DNA from: JADGRF01 sp035274465
Lineage (GTDB): Bacteria; Myxococcota_A; Polyangia; Polyangiales; JAFGIB01
NCBI GenBank assembly: GCA_035274465.1
Contig: DATEOF010000467.1
Coordinates: 20,852 to 84,851, forward strand
Direction of reading: 5' to 3'
DNA: 64,000 bases
Below, piece after piece: positions 18,663-27,677 of the stretch (its first letter is position 1; the number at the start of each line of letters is the position of its first letter). The notes beneath the pieces are model-generated. The model made no database searches. It was not told where the DNA came from and saw only the letters and a program-made list of their open reading frames with translations. A program made the translations under genes and the position numbers.

Positions 18663-19642
18663 GTGGACGGCACAGGCGTTGGCAGTGGGTGGCGTTGCTG
18701 CTCGGCGGGCTCGGCCAGGTCGCGTTCGCCGAAGCGCAGTCCGTGCCTGCGCGCGTGATCGCGCCGCTGATGGCCGCGGAAGCCGCGTTGCACGATCAGA
18801 CGCAGCGCGTGGTGCTCCTCGCGCCCAACATCGACGCGCACTGGTACTCCGAGCTGCGTGCGGCTCTGGCCGCCCTGGGCGTGCGTGCGGAGAGCGTCCG
18901 CGAAGCCAAGCTCGACGCCACGCTCGAGGCCTGCGCGACCTTCAGCTGCCTCGAGCGCGTGGCCGGCGCCGCGCGCGGGTGGGCCGCGCTGGTGAGCGTG
19001 AGCAGCGCCGACGACGGCAGCCACGTGCTGCTGCTCGCGCTGGTCGAGGCCGACGGTGGCAGCGCTCAGAGTCGCGCACGCGTCGGTCCGGCAGGCATCG
19101 GCGACGCCCTGGTGAACGCCTGGCAGGACGCCAGCCTCGCGATCTCGCTCGGTGGCGACTCGATGGTTCACGCCGAGAGCCGCCCGGCGGGCGCCAGTGT
19201 CTGGCTCGATGGTGCGGCGGTCGGCTCGACGCCGTTCGCGCGCCAGGCGCCGCCCGGCAAGCACAAGCTGCGGATCGAGCTCGATGGCTTCGTGGCGCAG
19301 GAGCAGACGATCGACGCGCGGGCTGGGCGGGCCGAGCGCGTGCAGATCGCGCTGCGCCGTGAACCCATGTTCGACAGTGCGGCGCCGATCGACAACGCCG
19401 AGCGCAGATCGGTCTGGAACTACATCCTTGGCGGCGCGCTGATGCTGGCCGCGATCCCGGCGCTGGTCGGCTCGGTCAACACGCTCGCGAACGACGGCCG
19501 CTGCCTGAAGGTCCACAGCTCGGACGCCACGGGCTGCGAGCACCGCGCGGAATTCGGCGACAAGAGCGCGTATACCTTCACCGCGGGCATCGTCGCGCTC
19601 GGCGCGGGCGGATCGATCTTCTTCGCACAGCCCATCCCGTAG
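18659..19642 (+). CDS. PEGA-domain exported protein
   Basis: A protein of about 327 residues. The GTG at 18659 overlaps the previous stop (GTGA) and gives a signal peptide ending near FAEAQS; an ATG at 18632 is the alternative. Residues about 20-165 form an alpha/beta region with two cysteines (ACATFSC). A PEGA domain follows (about 170-235: ESRPAGASVWLDGAAVGSTP, then GKHKLRIELDGF), a beta-rich surface module common in myxobacterial envelope proteins. One or two hydrophobic segments near the C terminus (YILGGALMLAAIPALVG and FTAGIVALGAGGSIFF) suggest membrane anchoring. Function unknown. Confidence 0.7.
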   Translation: MSGRHRRWQWVALLLGGLGQVAFAEAQSVPARVIAPLMAAEAALHDQTQRVVLLAPNIDAHWYSELRAALAALGVRAESVREAKLDATLEACATFSCLERVAGAARGWAALVSVSSADDGSHVLLLALVEADGGSAQSRARVGPAGIGDALVNAWQDASLAISLGGDSMVHAESRPAGASVWLDGAAVGSTPFARQAPPGKHKLRIELDGFVAQEQTIDARAGRAERVQIALRREPMFDSAAPIDNAERRSVWNYILGGALMLAAIPALVGSVNTLANDGRCLKVHSSDATGCEHRAEFGDKSAYTFTAGIVALGAGGSIFFAQPIP

Positions 19643-19670
19643 TGCTGCGACCGCCCCGGTCGCAGCACTA
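19640..19670. terminator. Bidirectional 13-bp hairpin containing both stop codons
   Basis: TAGTGCTGCGACC (19640-19652) is perfectly complementary to 19658-19670, with loop GCCCC. The first TAG ends the PEGA gene on the plus strand and the reverse complement of the last three bases is the TAG of comEC on the minus strand. One structure therefore ends two converging genes. No T-run follows either arm. Confidence 0.7.
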
Positions 19671-22034
19671 ATTGGTTCGCCACGACTTCACCTCCAGCGT
19701 GCGTCCATCGCTCGCGATCACGGTGCCGCCGACTCGACTCAACTCGACCACCCGCGCGCCGGATTGTTCCAGCCGTTGCACCACCGACGGGTGCGGATGT
19801 CCGAAGCGGTTGGCCGCGCCGGCGCTGATCACGGCCAGCTGCGGTGCGACCGCGCGGATGAACGCTGCGCCGCTCGACGTGGCCGATCCGTGGTGGGGCA
19901 CCTTGAGTACCTGTGCGCGCAACGGGCCGGGCCTCGCGACCAGGGCCGCTTCGGCGGCAGCCTCGACATCGCCGGCGAACAGGAAGGCGTGCCGGCCGTA
20001 GGCGATGCGCAGCACGAACGAGTTGTCGTTCGGATCGTATCCTGCGTCGAAGCTCGGACACGGCCAGAGCACGTCGATCAGGGCTCCGCCCAGCTGCTGC
20101 GGGCGGCCGCACAGCTCGGGTGGCCCGCGGATCAGTGCGCCGCGTGCTCGTGCCCGATCGAGCCAGGCTGCGGCTTGCGCGGACGTGGTGGAGCGTTCGG
20201 CCTCGGCGTGCGCCTGCCCCGTGTCCCAGACCTCGCCGATCGGCAATGCATCCAGCAGCGCCGACAGGCCGAGGTAGTGATCGGGGTGCGGGTGCGAGAG
20301 CACGACCAGATCGATGCGGCTGCGCCGGCGTGCAGCCATCAGCGGCAGGATCGAGCGCGCGCCTGGATCCGCGCCGCCCTGTGGGTTGCCGCCGCCATCG
20401 ATCAGCAGGCAGCGACCGTCGGGCAGATCGATCAGCGTCGCGTCTCCCTGGCCGACATCCAGGAAGCTCGCGCGCAGCTGGCCGCGCGGGCGTTCGGTGT
20501 AGCGTAGCCGCCACTCCTCGCCGGCCAGCGCGAGACAGCCCGCGAGCAGGACTGTCGTACGTAGCCGTCCGCTGCGCATGAACAGCAGGCAGCCGCTGAG
20601 GGCTGCGAGCAACACGCCCTGTGCATCCGATGGCGTCGGCCAGCGCCAGCCCGGATCGACCGATGCAAACCACTGACAGCCGCGCAGGAATGCCCGGCTG
20701 GTCAACGTGAGCGGCACCGCAGACAGCGGCAGCGCCCAGGAGAGCCCGAGGCAGGCCACCAGTGAGTGCACGACGGCCAGCACCAGCAGCAGCGAGCCGA
20801 CGGGTACGAGCAGCAGGTTCGCCAGCACGCCCCACACCGGAAACGTGCCGAAGCTCCAGAGCACCACCGGCGCGGTCGCGATGCTCGTGCGCAGGCTCAG
20901 GCGCGCCGTTCCGGCCACGAGCTCGAGGAGCGAGCGGGCGCGCGGCTGCGGCTCGCTGATGATCGCCGCGGTGGCCGCCGCCGAGAGCAGGAAGGCGGGT
21001 CGCAGCGCTTCGCCCGGCGACAGCGCCGCGAACGACAGGCAGCCGAATGCCGTGACAGCGACAGGCTCCGGCCGCCGTCCGAGGGCCACCAGGCCCCAGC
21101 CGATCGCGCTGGTCAGCGCCGCGCGCATGCCGCTGGGAGCGGCGCCCGTGAAGCCGCCGATCAGCAGCGCCAGGGGAATGCCGAGCGCTGCCGACAAGCG
21201 GCCGGTGTCGTAGCGGGATACGATCGGATACGTGCGGCAGAACGCCTGGGCGAGCGCGAGCACCGACAGACCGGCGAGTAAGGTGACGTGCATGCCGGAG
21301 ACCGCGAACACGTGGGCCAGGCCCGACGCGCGCACCTCCGCCTGATCACTCTCGGGCAACGCGTCCGGATCACCCAGCGTGAGCGCGCGGGCGACCGCAG
21401 CCACGTCGGCGGGAAGCGTGCCGTCCAGCCGCGCGCGCAGCCCACGGCGGCAGAGCCAGAGCAGGCGCGCGCCGAAGTCGTGCTCGGTCACCTGGAACGC
21501 ACCGCGACCCGCGAGCACCGCGAACGCCTGACTCGTGCGCGTGCTCGGCAGCGTGCTGTGAGGGCTCGGGTTGCGAAACGGCAGCTGCGGACTGAGCTTG
21601 GCGAGCAGGCGCACCACGGCCCCTTCGGGCAGCGGATCGGGCACGACGTTCACGCGCAGACCACTCGGGATCGGTGCGCCGTCTTCGAGGCGCGCGCCCT
21701 CGACCACGCGCACGCGACTCAAGCCCCGGCCCGGCTCCAAATGACTCACCTCGTCGACGCGCACCGTCAGGCGAGCCAGCCCGGCAGGCGCCACCACGGG
21801 CGCTTCGTGCACGGGTATTCCGACAGCCATGCCGGTAACGAACGCGCTTGCCGCCAACAGCCACGGCCCGATCCGCGGCACGAGCCAGTGCACGCCGAGT
21901 CGGTGACTCCCGGCGAGAAGTAGACCTGCGGCTAGGCACACCAGCGCCAGGGCCGTGCGCAAGCCGCCTGGCAGGCCCACAGGCACCAGAAGTCCCAGGA
22001 TAAAGCCGGTCGAAACCGCGACCAAACCGCGCAT
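19668..22034 (-). CDS. comEC: ComEC/Rec2 DNA-uptake channel
   Basis: A 788-residue inner-membrane protein. The N-terminal part has hydrophobic helices and an OB-like domain, the middle is the competence domain (VRASGLAHVFAVSGMHVTLL), and the C-terminal 270 residues are a metallo-beta-lactamase-like domain with DVGQGDATLID and the metal motif SHPHPDHYLG (HxHxDH). ComEC imports single-stranded DNA during natural transformation; the lactamase-like domain may degrade the non-imported strand. Length matches the family. It is transcribed alone here, converging on the PEGA operon. No other competence genes are in the window. Confidence 0.93.
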   Translation of the reverse strand: MRGLVAVSTGFILGLLVPVGLPGGLRTALALVCLAAGLLLAGSHRLGVHWLVPRIGPWLLAASAFVTGMAVGIPVHEAPVVAPAGLARLTVRVDEVSHLEPGRGLSRVRVVEGARLEDGAPIPSGLRVNVVPDPLPEGAVVRLLAKLSPQLPFRNPSPHSTLPSTRTSQAFAVLAGRGAFQVTEHDFGARLLWLCRRGLRARLDGTLPADVAAVARALTLGDPDALPESDQAEVRASGLAHVFAVSGMHVTLLAGLSVLALAQAFCRTYPIVSRYDTGRLSAALGIPLALLIGGFTGAAPSGMRAALTSAIGWGLVALGRRPEPVAVTAFGCLSFAALSPGEALRPAFLLSAAATAAIISEPQPRARSLLELVAGTARLSLRTSIATAPVVLWSFGTFPVWGVLANLLLVPVGSLLLVLAVVHSLVACLGLSWALPLSAVPLTLTSRAFLRGCQWFASVDPGWRWPTPSDAQGVLLAALSGCLLFMRSGRLRTTVLLAGCLALAGEEWRLRYTERPRGQLRASFLDVGQGDATLIDLPDGRCLLIDGGGNPQGGADPGARSILPLMAARRRSRIDLVVLSHPHPDHYLGLSALLDALPIGEVWDTGQAHAEAERSTTSAQAAAWLDRARARGALIRGPPELCGRPQQLGGALIDVLWPCPSFDAGYDPNDNSFVLRIAYGRHAFLFAGDVEAAAEAALVARPGPLRAQVLKVPHHGSATSSGAAFIRAVAPQLAVISAGAANRFGHPHPSVVQRLEQSGARVVELSRVGGTVIASDGRTLEVKSWRTN

Positions 22035-22127
22035 GCGCAGGGGTATGGCAATCTGCGTGCCGGCCTAAAACACAGCTAAGTACCGGAAAATACGTGAGGG
22101 GGACCGGCGGCCGCCGGCGGAGCCCGC

Positions 22128-22196
22128 TTGACACCGCCACGTCACGATCCTAGAAGGGAACGCAAGGGCTAACTCTTACGCGTACGTAAGGGTTAG
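22128..22196 (+). promoter_or_regulatory. ISC operon promoter and 28-bp dyad operator
   Basis: TTGACA (22128-22133), a 17-base spacer and TAGAAG (22151-22156) form a reasonable sigma70-type promoter. Just downstream, CTAACTCTTACG (22169-22180), four bases CGTA, and CGTAAGGGTTAG (22185-22196) make a dyad with one mismatch per arm, ten bases before the regulator ATG. A MerR-family protein would normally bind between -35 and -10; here the dyad lies after this -10, so either it works as a repressor site or another promoter overlapping the dyad is used. Confidence 0.55.
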
Positions 22197-22205
22197 AGTG
22201 TAGCT

Positions 22206-22739
22206 ATGGCCATCCAGCTCCCAGTCGTCAACATCCACGGCAGGCACAACAAACCTGCCGGCAAGTTGCTGCTGCGAACCCTACGTGTAGGCGAGCTGGC
22301 ACGGCTGTCGGGCAAGACCGTGCGGGCGCTCCATCTATATGAGGAGCGTGGGCTGCTCGACCCGGTGGAGCGCTCGAAGGGCGGCTACCGGCTGTACGGT
22401 CAAGACGCGCTCGTGCGCGTGCGCTGGATCTCCAAGCTGCAGGAGATGGGTTTCTCGCTGACCGACATCCAAAGCATGCTCCGCCAGTGGGAGCAGAGCG
22501 GTTCGGCGCCGGATGCGATGTTGCGTGTGGGCGAGTTGCTCAAGGTGAAGCTCGAAGAGACGCGCGAACAGATTTCGCGGCTGCAGGCGCTCGAAAATGA
22601 GTTGCGATCCAGCCTGGAGTACCTAGAGACGTGTCCGAAGTGCAGTCCGCAGCAGGAGCTCACTGCCTGTACCAGCTGCGAGTTGCACGAAGCGGGCGCG
22701 TCGGCCCCCGACCTGGTGGCCGGGTTCCACGCTCATTGA
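22206..22739 (+). CDS. MerR-family regulator with CxxC-x8-CxxC tail, leader gene of the ISC operon
   Basis: A 177-residue MerR-type protein: a 26-residue N-terminal extension, winged helix from about residue 28 (LRVGELARLSGKTVRALHLY, then SKGGYRLYG), dimerisation coiled coil about 100-140, and a C-terminal four-cysteine motif Cys143, 146, 155, 158. The motif could bind an iron-sulfur cluster or zinc. It precedes iscS by 17 bases and probably controls the whole operon, the role filled by the Rrf2-type IscR in E. coli. Metal-cluster sensing is inference from cysteines plus context. The RBS is weak, so the first codons may be annotated too long. Confidence 0.8.
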   Translation: MAIQLPVVNIHGRHNKPAGKLLLRTLRVGELARLSGKTVRALHLYEERGLLDPVERSKGGYRLYGQDALVRVRWISKLQEMGFSLTDIQSMLRQWEQSGSAPDAMLRVGELLKVKLEETREQISRLQALENELRSSLEYLETCPKCSPQQELTACTSCELHEAGASAPDLVAGFHAH

Positions 22740-22756
22740 TCCGAGGAAGAAGCAAG

Positions 22757-23983
22757 ATGGCCCCCAAGCTACCGATCTACATGGACAACGCAGCCACGAC
22801 GCCGGTCGATCCGCGCGTGGTCGAGGCCATGCTGCCGTACTTCACGGAGAAGTTCGGCAATGCCGCCAGCCGTTCGCATGCGTTCGGCTGGGTCGGTGAA
22901 GAAGCGGTCGAGTACGCGCGCGAACAGATCGCGAAGCTGATCGGTGCGTCGAGCGAGAAAGAGATCGCGTTCACCTCGGGTGCGACCGAGAGCGACAACC
23001 TGGCGATCAAGGGCGTCGCGAGCTTCTACGCCAGCAAGGGCAACCACATCATCACCGAGAAGACGGAGCACAAGGCCGTGCTCGACACCTGCAAGCGGCT
23101 CGAGAAGCAGGGCTTCTCGGTCACGTACTTGCAGACGGACTCGCGCGGCCTGGTCGATCCCGAAGCGGTGCGTGCGGCCATCACCGACAAGACCATCTTG
23201 GTCAGCATCATGCTGGCCAACAACGAGGTCGGTACGGTCCAGCCGATCGCCGAGATCGGCAAGATCACGCGAGCGAAGGGCGTACTGCTGCACTGCGACG
23301 CGGTGCAGGGTGTGGGCAAGGTCGACTTCGACGTCGAGAAGATGAACGTCGATCTGGCGAGCATCTCGGCGCACAAGATGCACGGGCCGAAGGGTGTGGG
23401 CGCGCTGTACGTGCGTCGCAGCAAGCCGCGTGTGCGCATCGTCGCGGAGCAGGATGGCGGCGGGCACGAGCGCGGTATGCGTTCCGGCACGCTCAACGTC
23501 CCGGGCATCGTCGGCTTCGGCAAGGCGTGCGAGCTCGCGTTGAAGGAGTGGCGTACCGACGCCGCATACATCTTCGCGCTGCGGCAGCGGCTGCGTCAGA
23601 AGATCTTCGGTGCGCTCGAGCAGGTGCACTTGAATGGTGCGGACGACCCGTATCGTTTGCCGGGCAACCTCAACGTCTCCTTCTCGTTCGTCGAGGGTGA
23701 GGCGATGATGATGGCGATCAAAGACGTCGCCGTGTCCTCGGGCAGCGCGTGCACCAGCGCGAGCCTCGAGCCCAGCTACGTGCTGCGTGCGCTGGGTGTG
23801 GATGAAGAGCTGGCGCACAGCTCGATCCGCTTCGGCTTGGGTAAATTCAACACCGAGCAAGAGGTCGACTACGTCGCCGACCTGGTGATCAAGCAGGTAG
23901 AGCGGCTGCGCGAGATGTCGCCGCTCTACGAGATGCACCGCGAGGGCATCGACATTAAATCCATTCAGTGGCAGGCGCACTGA
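22757..23983 (+). CDS. iscS: Cysteine desulfurase IscS
   Basis: A 408-residue PLP enzyme that takes sulfur from cysteine and passes it as a persulfide to IscU and other acceptors. It is very close to E. coli IscS throughout: LPIYMDNAATTPVDPRVVE at the N terminus, SGATESDNLAIKG, PLP-Lys in SAHKMHGPKGVGA near 208, RMRSGTL-type region GMRSGTLNVPG, and the mobile catalytic loop SSGSACTSASLEPSYVL near 328. The ending KSIQWQAH matches the IscU-binding tail. The ATG at 22757 has GAGGAAGA before it; longer frames enter the regulator gene. Second gene of the ISC operon. Confidence 0.95.
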   Translation: MAPKLPIYMDNAATTPVDPRVVEAMLPYFTEKFGNAASRSHAFGWVGEEAVEYAREQIAKLIGASSEKEIAFTSGATESDNLAIKGVASFYASKGNHIITEKTEHKAVLDTCKRLEKQGFSVTYLQTDSRGLVDPEAVRAAITDKTILVSIMLANNEVGTVQPIAEIGKITRAKGVLLHCDAVQGVGKVDFDVEKMNVDLASISAHKMHGPKGVGALYVRRSKPRVRIVAEQDGGGHERGMRSGTLNVPGIVGFGKACELALKEWRTDAAYIFALRQRLRQKIFGALEQVHLNGADDPYRLPGNLNVSFSFVEGEAMMMAIKDVAVSSGSACTSASLEPSYVLRALGVDEELAHSSIRFGLGKFNTEQEVDYVADLVIKQVERLREMSPLYEMHREGIDIKSIQWQAH

Positions 23984-24000
23984 AGGTTGGGAGAACCGCC

Positions 24001-24435
24001 ATGGCCTACTCAGACAAAGTCATCGAACACTACGAGAAGCCCCGCAACGTGGGCACCCTGGACAAGGAAGACCCCAACGTGGGCACCGGTCTGGTCGGCG
24101 CACCGGCGTGCGGTGACGTGATGCGGCTGCAGATCCGCGTCAACCCCGAGACCAACGTGGTCGAGGATGCCAAGTTCAAGACCTTCGGTTGCGGCAGCGC
24201 GATTGCGTCCAGCTCGCTCGTGACCGAGTGGGTCAAGGGCAAGACGATCGACGAAGCGTTGAGCCTCAAGAACTCGCAGATCGTCGAAGAGCTCAACCTG
24301 CCGCCGGTGAAGATTCACTGCTCGGTGCTGGCGGAGGATGCGATCAAGAGCGCGATCGCCGACTTCCGCAAGAAGCAGCAGGAGCGTCGCGTCGAAGCGG
24401 CGCCCCAGCCTGAACAGCCCAGCCTGCAAGAGTAA
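24001..24435 (+). CDS. iscU: Iron-sulfur scaffold IscU
   Basis: A 144-residue scaffold on which clusters are built. The three ligand cysteines are Cys37 (GAPACGD), Cys64 (FGCGSA) and Cys107 (KIHCS), with Asp39 and His106 also conserved. LPPVK at 100-104 is the sequence recognised by the HscA chaperone. The start MAYSDKVIEHYEKPRNVG is the family start; an upstream in-frame ATG at 23968 lies inside iscS and is rejected. The C terminus is about 15 residues longer than E. coli IscU and Pro/Glu-rich. It lies 17 bases after iscS. Confidence 0.95.
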   Translation: MAYSDKVIEHYEKPRNVGTLDKEDPNVGTGLVGAPACGDVMRLQIRVNPETNVVEDAKFKTFGCGSAIASSSLVTEWVKGKTIDEALSLKNSQIVEELNLPPVKIHCSVLAEDAIKSAIADFRKKQQERRVEAAPQPEQPSLQE

Positions 24436-24437
24436 TC

Positions 24438-24848
24438 ATGGCACTTACGCGGAGCACAGCCCCCAAGACCGATCCGAGCGAGCACGTGCCATTGATGGCG
24501 TCGAGCATCACCGACGAGCAGGCGGCAGTGCGCCTGACCCGGAAGGCGATCGAGATGGCCAAGCAAGCGCTGATCAAGCGCGGTACACCCGGGGCGTCGC
24601 TGCGACTGGGTGTGCGAGGTGGAGGCTGTTCGGGCGTGTCGTATGCGATCGAATTCTCGGACAAGGTGCGCGAGCGCGACCACAAGTTCGACTTCGACGG
24701 CCTGCAGGTGGTGGTGGATCCGAAGAGCCTGGTGTACCTGCGTGGCAGCGTGCTCGACTACGAAGTCAAGCTCATGCAGCACGGCTTCGCCTTCGTGAAT
24801 CCGAACGAAAAGAGCCGCTGCGGTTGCGGCGAGTCGTTCCAGATCTGA
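24438..24848 (+). CDS. iscA: A-type iron-sulfur carrier IscA
   Basis: A 136-residue HesB/IscA-family carrier with the three conserved cysteines, Cys64 (GGGCSG) and Cys128/Cys130 (CGCGESF). The first 25 or so residues are an extension not found in E. coli IscA (107 residues). It begins two bases after iscU and probably carries iron or [Fe-S] clusters from IscU to target proteins. The possible internal start MASSITDEQ at residue 20 would give a more typical length. Confidence 0.92.
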   Translation: MALTRSTAPKTDPSEHVPLMASSITDEQAAVRLTRKAIEMAKQALIKRGTPGASLRLGVRGGGCSGVSYAIEFSDKVRERDHKFDFDGLQVVVDPKSLVYLRGSVLDYEVKLMQHGFAFVNPNEKSRCGCGESFQI

Positions 24849-24856
24849 GCGGCGCC

Positions 24857-25393
24857 GTGATCGATCCGTTCGCAACGTTGGGCCTCGCGCGTCGCTACGA
24901 CCTCGATGTTGCCGAGCTGGAGCGTCGCTATCGCGACTTGCAGCGTGCGCTCCATCCCGACCGGCACACGGCCAAGCCAGCGTCCGAGCGGCGTATGAGC
25001 CTGCAGAAGGCGGTGGAGGTCAACGAGGCCTACCGAATCCTGCGAGACGACCAGCGGCGGGCGGAGGCGCTGCTCGCAGCCCTGGGCGGCGAGACCCGCG
25101 TCGAACCCGACCGGGCGGCAGACCCCGAGCTGCTGATGGAGATGATGGAGCTGCGCGAAGCGCTCAGCGAGGCCAAGGCTGCGGGCGATGCAGCGGCGGT
25201 AGCGCGTCTTGCCGAACGTGTCGGGCGAGAGCGCGCAGAAACCCGTGACGCGCTCGTCCGCAATTTCGCCGCGCTACCTGAACGGCCTGTGGCGACGGCG
25301 CTCGGCCCGGCGCGAGCGCTCGTCTCGAGGCTCAAGTATTACCAGCGCTTTCTCGACGAAGTTGCGGTGTTCGAAGACGAGGCGCGGTCTTAG
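24857..25393 (+). CDS. hscB: Co-chaperone HscB (J-domain protein)
   Basis: A 178-residue protein with GTG start eight bases after iscA. The N-terminal J domain carries the HPD motif in RALHPDRH near residue 34, which stimulates HscA ATPase. The C-terminal domain (about 75-178) is a three-helix bundle of the HSCB type (LLMEMMELREAL, then the final YYQRFLDEV) that binds IscU. Length matches E. coli HscB (171). The upstream extension of the frame overlaps iscU and iscA and is not real. Confidence 0.92.
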   Translation: MIDPFATLGLARRYDLDVAELERRYRDLQRALHPDRHTAKPASERRMSLQKAVEVNEAYRILRDDQRRAEALLAALGGETRVEPDRAADPELLMEMMELREALSEAKAAGDAAAVARLAERVGRERAETRDALVRNFAALPERPVATALGPARALVSRLKYYQRFLDEVAVFEDEARS

Positions 25394-25402
25394 GGATCTG
25401 AC

Positions 25403-27316
25403 ATGGCACTGATGCAAATCCACGATCCGGCTGCGCGGCCGCGGCCCATCGGCATCGATCTGGGGACCACCCACAGTCTGGTCGCCTATGTGCCGTCGGT
25501 CGGCGGAGCGACGTGCGTGCTCGACTGCGACAACGAGGCGTTGGTGCCGTCTGCGGTCTCGTACCGCGCGGATGGCGGCGTGATCGTGGGCAAGGCGGCG
25601 CTCGAGCGTGCGCGCGAGTTTCCGGAAGACACGATCGTCAGCGTGAAGCGCTTCATGGGTCGCGGGGCGGGTGACGCGGAGACCAAGCGCCTGGGTGCGT
25701 ATCGGTTTGCTGCGGAGAGCGGGCCTGTCGTGAGGTTTCGCGTGGCGGGTGAGCGCGAGGTCACGCCGGTGGAGGTCAGCGCGGAGATTCTGCGCGAGCT
25801 CAAGAACAACGCCGAGGACGAGATCGGTAGCGTCGGCGGGGTCGTGATCACCGTGCCGGCGTACTTCGACGATGCGCAGCGGCAGGCGACCAAGGATGCT
25901 GGGCGGCTGGCGGGGCTCGAAGTGTTGCGGCTGCTGAACGAGCCGACTGCGGCGGCGCTCGCGTATGGGCTCGACAGCCGTACGAACGGTACGTTTGCGG
26001 TGTACGACCTCGGTGGGGGTACGTTCGACATCACGATCTTGGTGCTCGATGACGGCGTGTTCCAGGTGCGCAGCACGGGTGGCGACAGCCAGCTCGGCGG
26101 CGATGACATGGACCGGGCGCTGGCCGAGCGCGTGCTGCAGCGCATGGGTATTGCGGATTGGCGCAGCGCAACGCCGCAGCAGATCAGCATCGCGCGTACG
26201 AGTGCGCGGAGCATCAAGCATGCGTTGACCGAGCGCGAGAGCGTCGAGGCAGACATCGAGTTGCCTGGGGGCGGCAGCGTGCAGCTGCAGATCTCGCGCA
26301 GTGACTTCGAGGCGCTGATCCGCGCGTTGGTCGAACGCACCGGCGTCGCTTGCCGCCGTGCGCTGCGCGACGCGGGTTTGGGCGCGGGCGAGCTCGACGG
26401 CGTGATCCTCGTCGGGGGAGCCACGCGCGTGCCGCTGGTGCGGCGCTACGTGGAGGAGCTCTTCGGGCGTCCGCCGCTCACCAGCATCGACCCGGACCAG
26501 GTGGTCGCGGTGGGTGCGGCGATCCAGGCAGATCTGCTGGCAGGGCAGGGCGCGCGTGAAGACGTGTTGCTACTGGACGTGCTGCCGCTCTCGCTCGGTG
26601 TCGAAGCCATGGGCGGCGTGGTCGAGAAGATCTTGCCGCGCAACACGGCGATCCCGGCGTCGGCGGCGCAGGTGTTCACCACCTACGCGGACAACCAAAC
26701 CGGCTTCACGCTGCACGTCGTGCAGGGCGAACGCGAGCTCGCGGCCGACAACCGCTCGCTGGCCCACTTCACGCTGCGAGGCATCCCGCCGCTGCCTGCA
26801 GGGCTCGCGCGCCTCGAAGTACGCTTCGACGTCGATGCGGACGGCCTGTTGAAGGTCTCGGCGCGCGAGCAAACCACGGGCATCGAGCAGCGCATCGAAG
26901 TCAAACCCAGCTACGGCCTCAGCGACGCGGACATCGAACGCATGCTGCTGGATGCCTACGACCACGCCGAGTCCGACATCGACGCGCGCAGCCTGCGCGA
27001 ACAGCGGGTAGAGGCCGAACGCGTGTTGGCCGCCCTCCAGGGCGCATTGGCGACGGATGCCGAGTTGGTGACCGCGGAAGAGCGCCCGAGCATCGAAGCT
27101 GGAATCGCGGCGCTCCAGGCAGCTGCCAGCGGCAGCGACCACCGCTTGATTGCGGCGCGGATCGAAGAGCTGGACCACGCCAGCAAACCCTTCGCCGGCC
27201 GCCGCATGGACCGCAACATCGCCCGCGCGCTCGCTGGCCGAGCGGTAGGCGAACTCGAGCGCGAAACCGCGCACGCCCGAGGCATCGAACCCCACCTCGG
27301 CGGGACCAAGGAATGA
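25403..27316 (+). CDS. hscA: Hsp70-type chaperone HscA
   Basis: A 637-residue DnaK homologue specialised for IscU. The ATPase domain shows GIDLGTTHSLVAYV, VVITVPAYFDDAQRQATKDA and YDLGGGTFDI; the substrate domain begins near residue 395 (VLLLDVLPLSLGVEAMGG). The C-terminal helical lid is shorter than in DnaK and lacks the EEVD-like tail, as in HscA. It would use ATP to promote transfer of the cluster from IscU via the LPPVK motif. It lies between hscB (9 bases) and fdx (1 base). Several HscA ATPase motifs overlap a non-coding antisense frame. Confidence 0.94.
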   Translation: MALMQIHDPAARPRPIGIDLGTTHSLVAYVPSVGGATCVLDCDNEALVPSAVSYRADGGVIVGKAALERAREFPEDTIVSVKRFMGRGAGDAETKRLGAYRFAAESGPVVRFRVAGEREVTPVEVSAEILRELKNNAEDEIGSVGGVVITVPAYFDDAQRQATKDAGRLAGLEVLRLLNEPTAAALAYGLDSRTNGTFAVYDLGGGTFDITILVLDDGVFQVRSTGGDSQLGGDDMDRALAERVLQRMGIADWRSATPQQISIARTSARSIKHALTERESVEADIELPGGGSVQLQISRSDFEALIRALVERTGVACRRALRDAGLGAGELDGVILVGGATRVPLVRRYVEELFGRPPLTSIDPDQVVAVGAAIQADLLAGQGAREDVLLLDVLPLSLGVEAMGGVVEKILPRNTAIPASAAQVFTTYADNQTGFTLHVVQGERELAADNRSLAHFTLRGIPPLPAGLARLEVRFDVDADGLLKVSAREQTTGIEQRIEVKPSYGLSDADIERMLLDAYDHAESDIDARSLREQRVEAERVLAALQGALATDAELVTAEERPSIEAGIAALQAAASGSDHRLIAARIEELDHASKPFAGRRMDRNIARALAGRAVGELERETAHARGIEPHLGGTKE

Positions 27317-27317
27317 C

Positions 27318-27677
27318 ATGGCCAAGGTCCGCTTCCTGAAAGAACAAATCGAAGTCGAAGTCCCCGAGGGCACCACGATCCTGGAAGCCGCCCGCAAGGC
27401 CGGAGCGCCGGAGGGAGATCGCTGCGGAGGCGTGTGCGCGTGCTCTACCTGCCACGTCTACGTGGTCAAGGGCTTCGACGACACGTCGGAGATCGAGGAC
27501 GAGGAGTTCGACATCCTGGACAAGGCCCGCGACGTGCGCATGACCAGCAGGTTGGGCTGCCAGGCGAAGATCGGCGGGGACGTCGACATCGAGATCAGCG
27601 ACGAAAGCTTCGAGGCGTTCTGTGACGAGCACCCGGAGAAGCGCGAGGACGCGAAGCGGCTGCGGGTCCTGCGATAG
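27318..27677 (+). CDS. fdx: ISC-type [2Fe-2S] ferredoxin
   Basis: A 119-residue adrenodoxin-type ferredoxin. Likely cluster ligands are Cys36, Cys42, Cys45 and Cys81 (CGGVCACSTC and SRLGC), with Cys40 as the extra conserved one seen in E. coli Fdx. The tail is about 10 residues longer than E. coli Fdx and acidic. It supplies electrons for cluster assembly on IscU. It is the last gene of the operon; a weak GC-rich inverted repeat follows before the tRNA gene. Confidence 0.94.
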   Translation: MAKVRFLKEQIEVEVPEGTTILEAARKAGAPEGDRCGGVCACSTCHVYVVKGFDDTSEIEDEEFDILDKARDVRMTSRLGCQAKIGGDVDIEISDESFEAFCDEHPEKREDAKRLRVLR

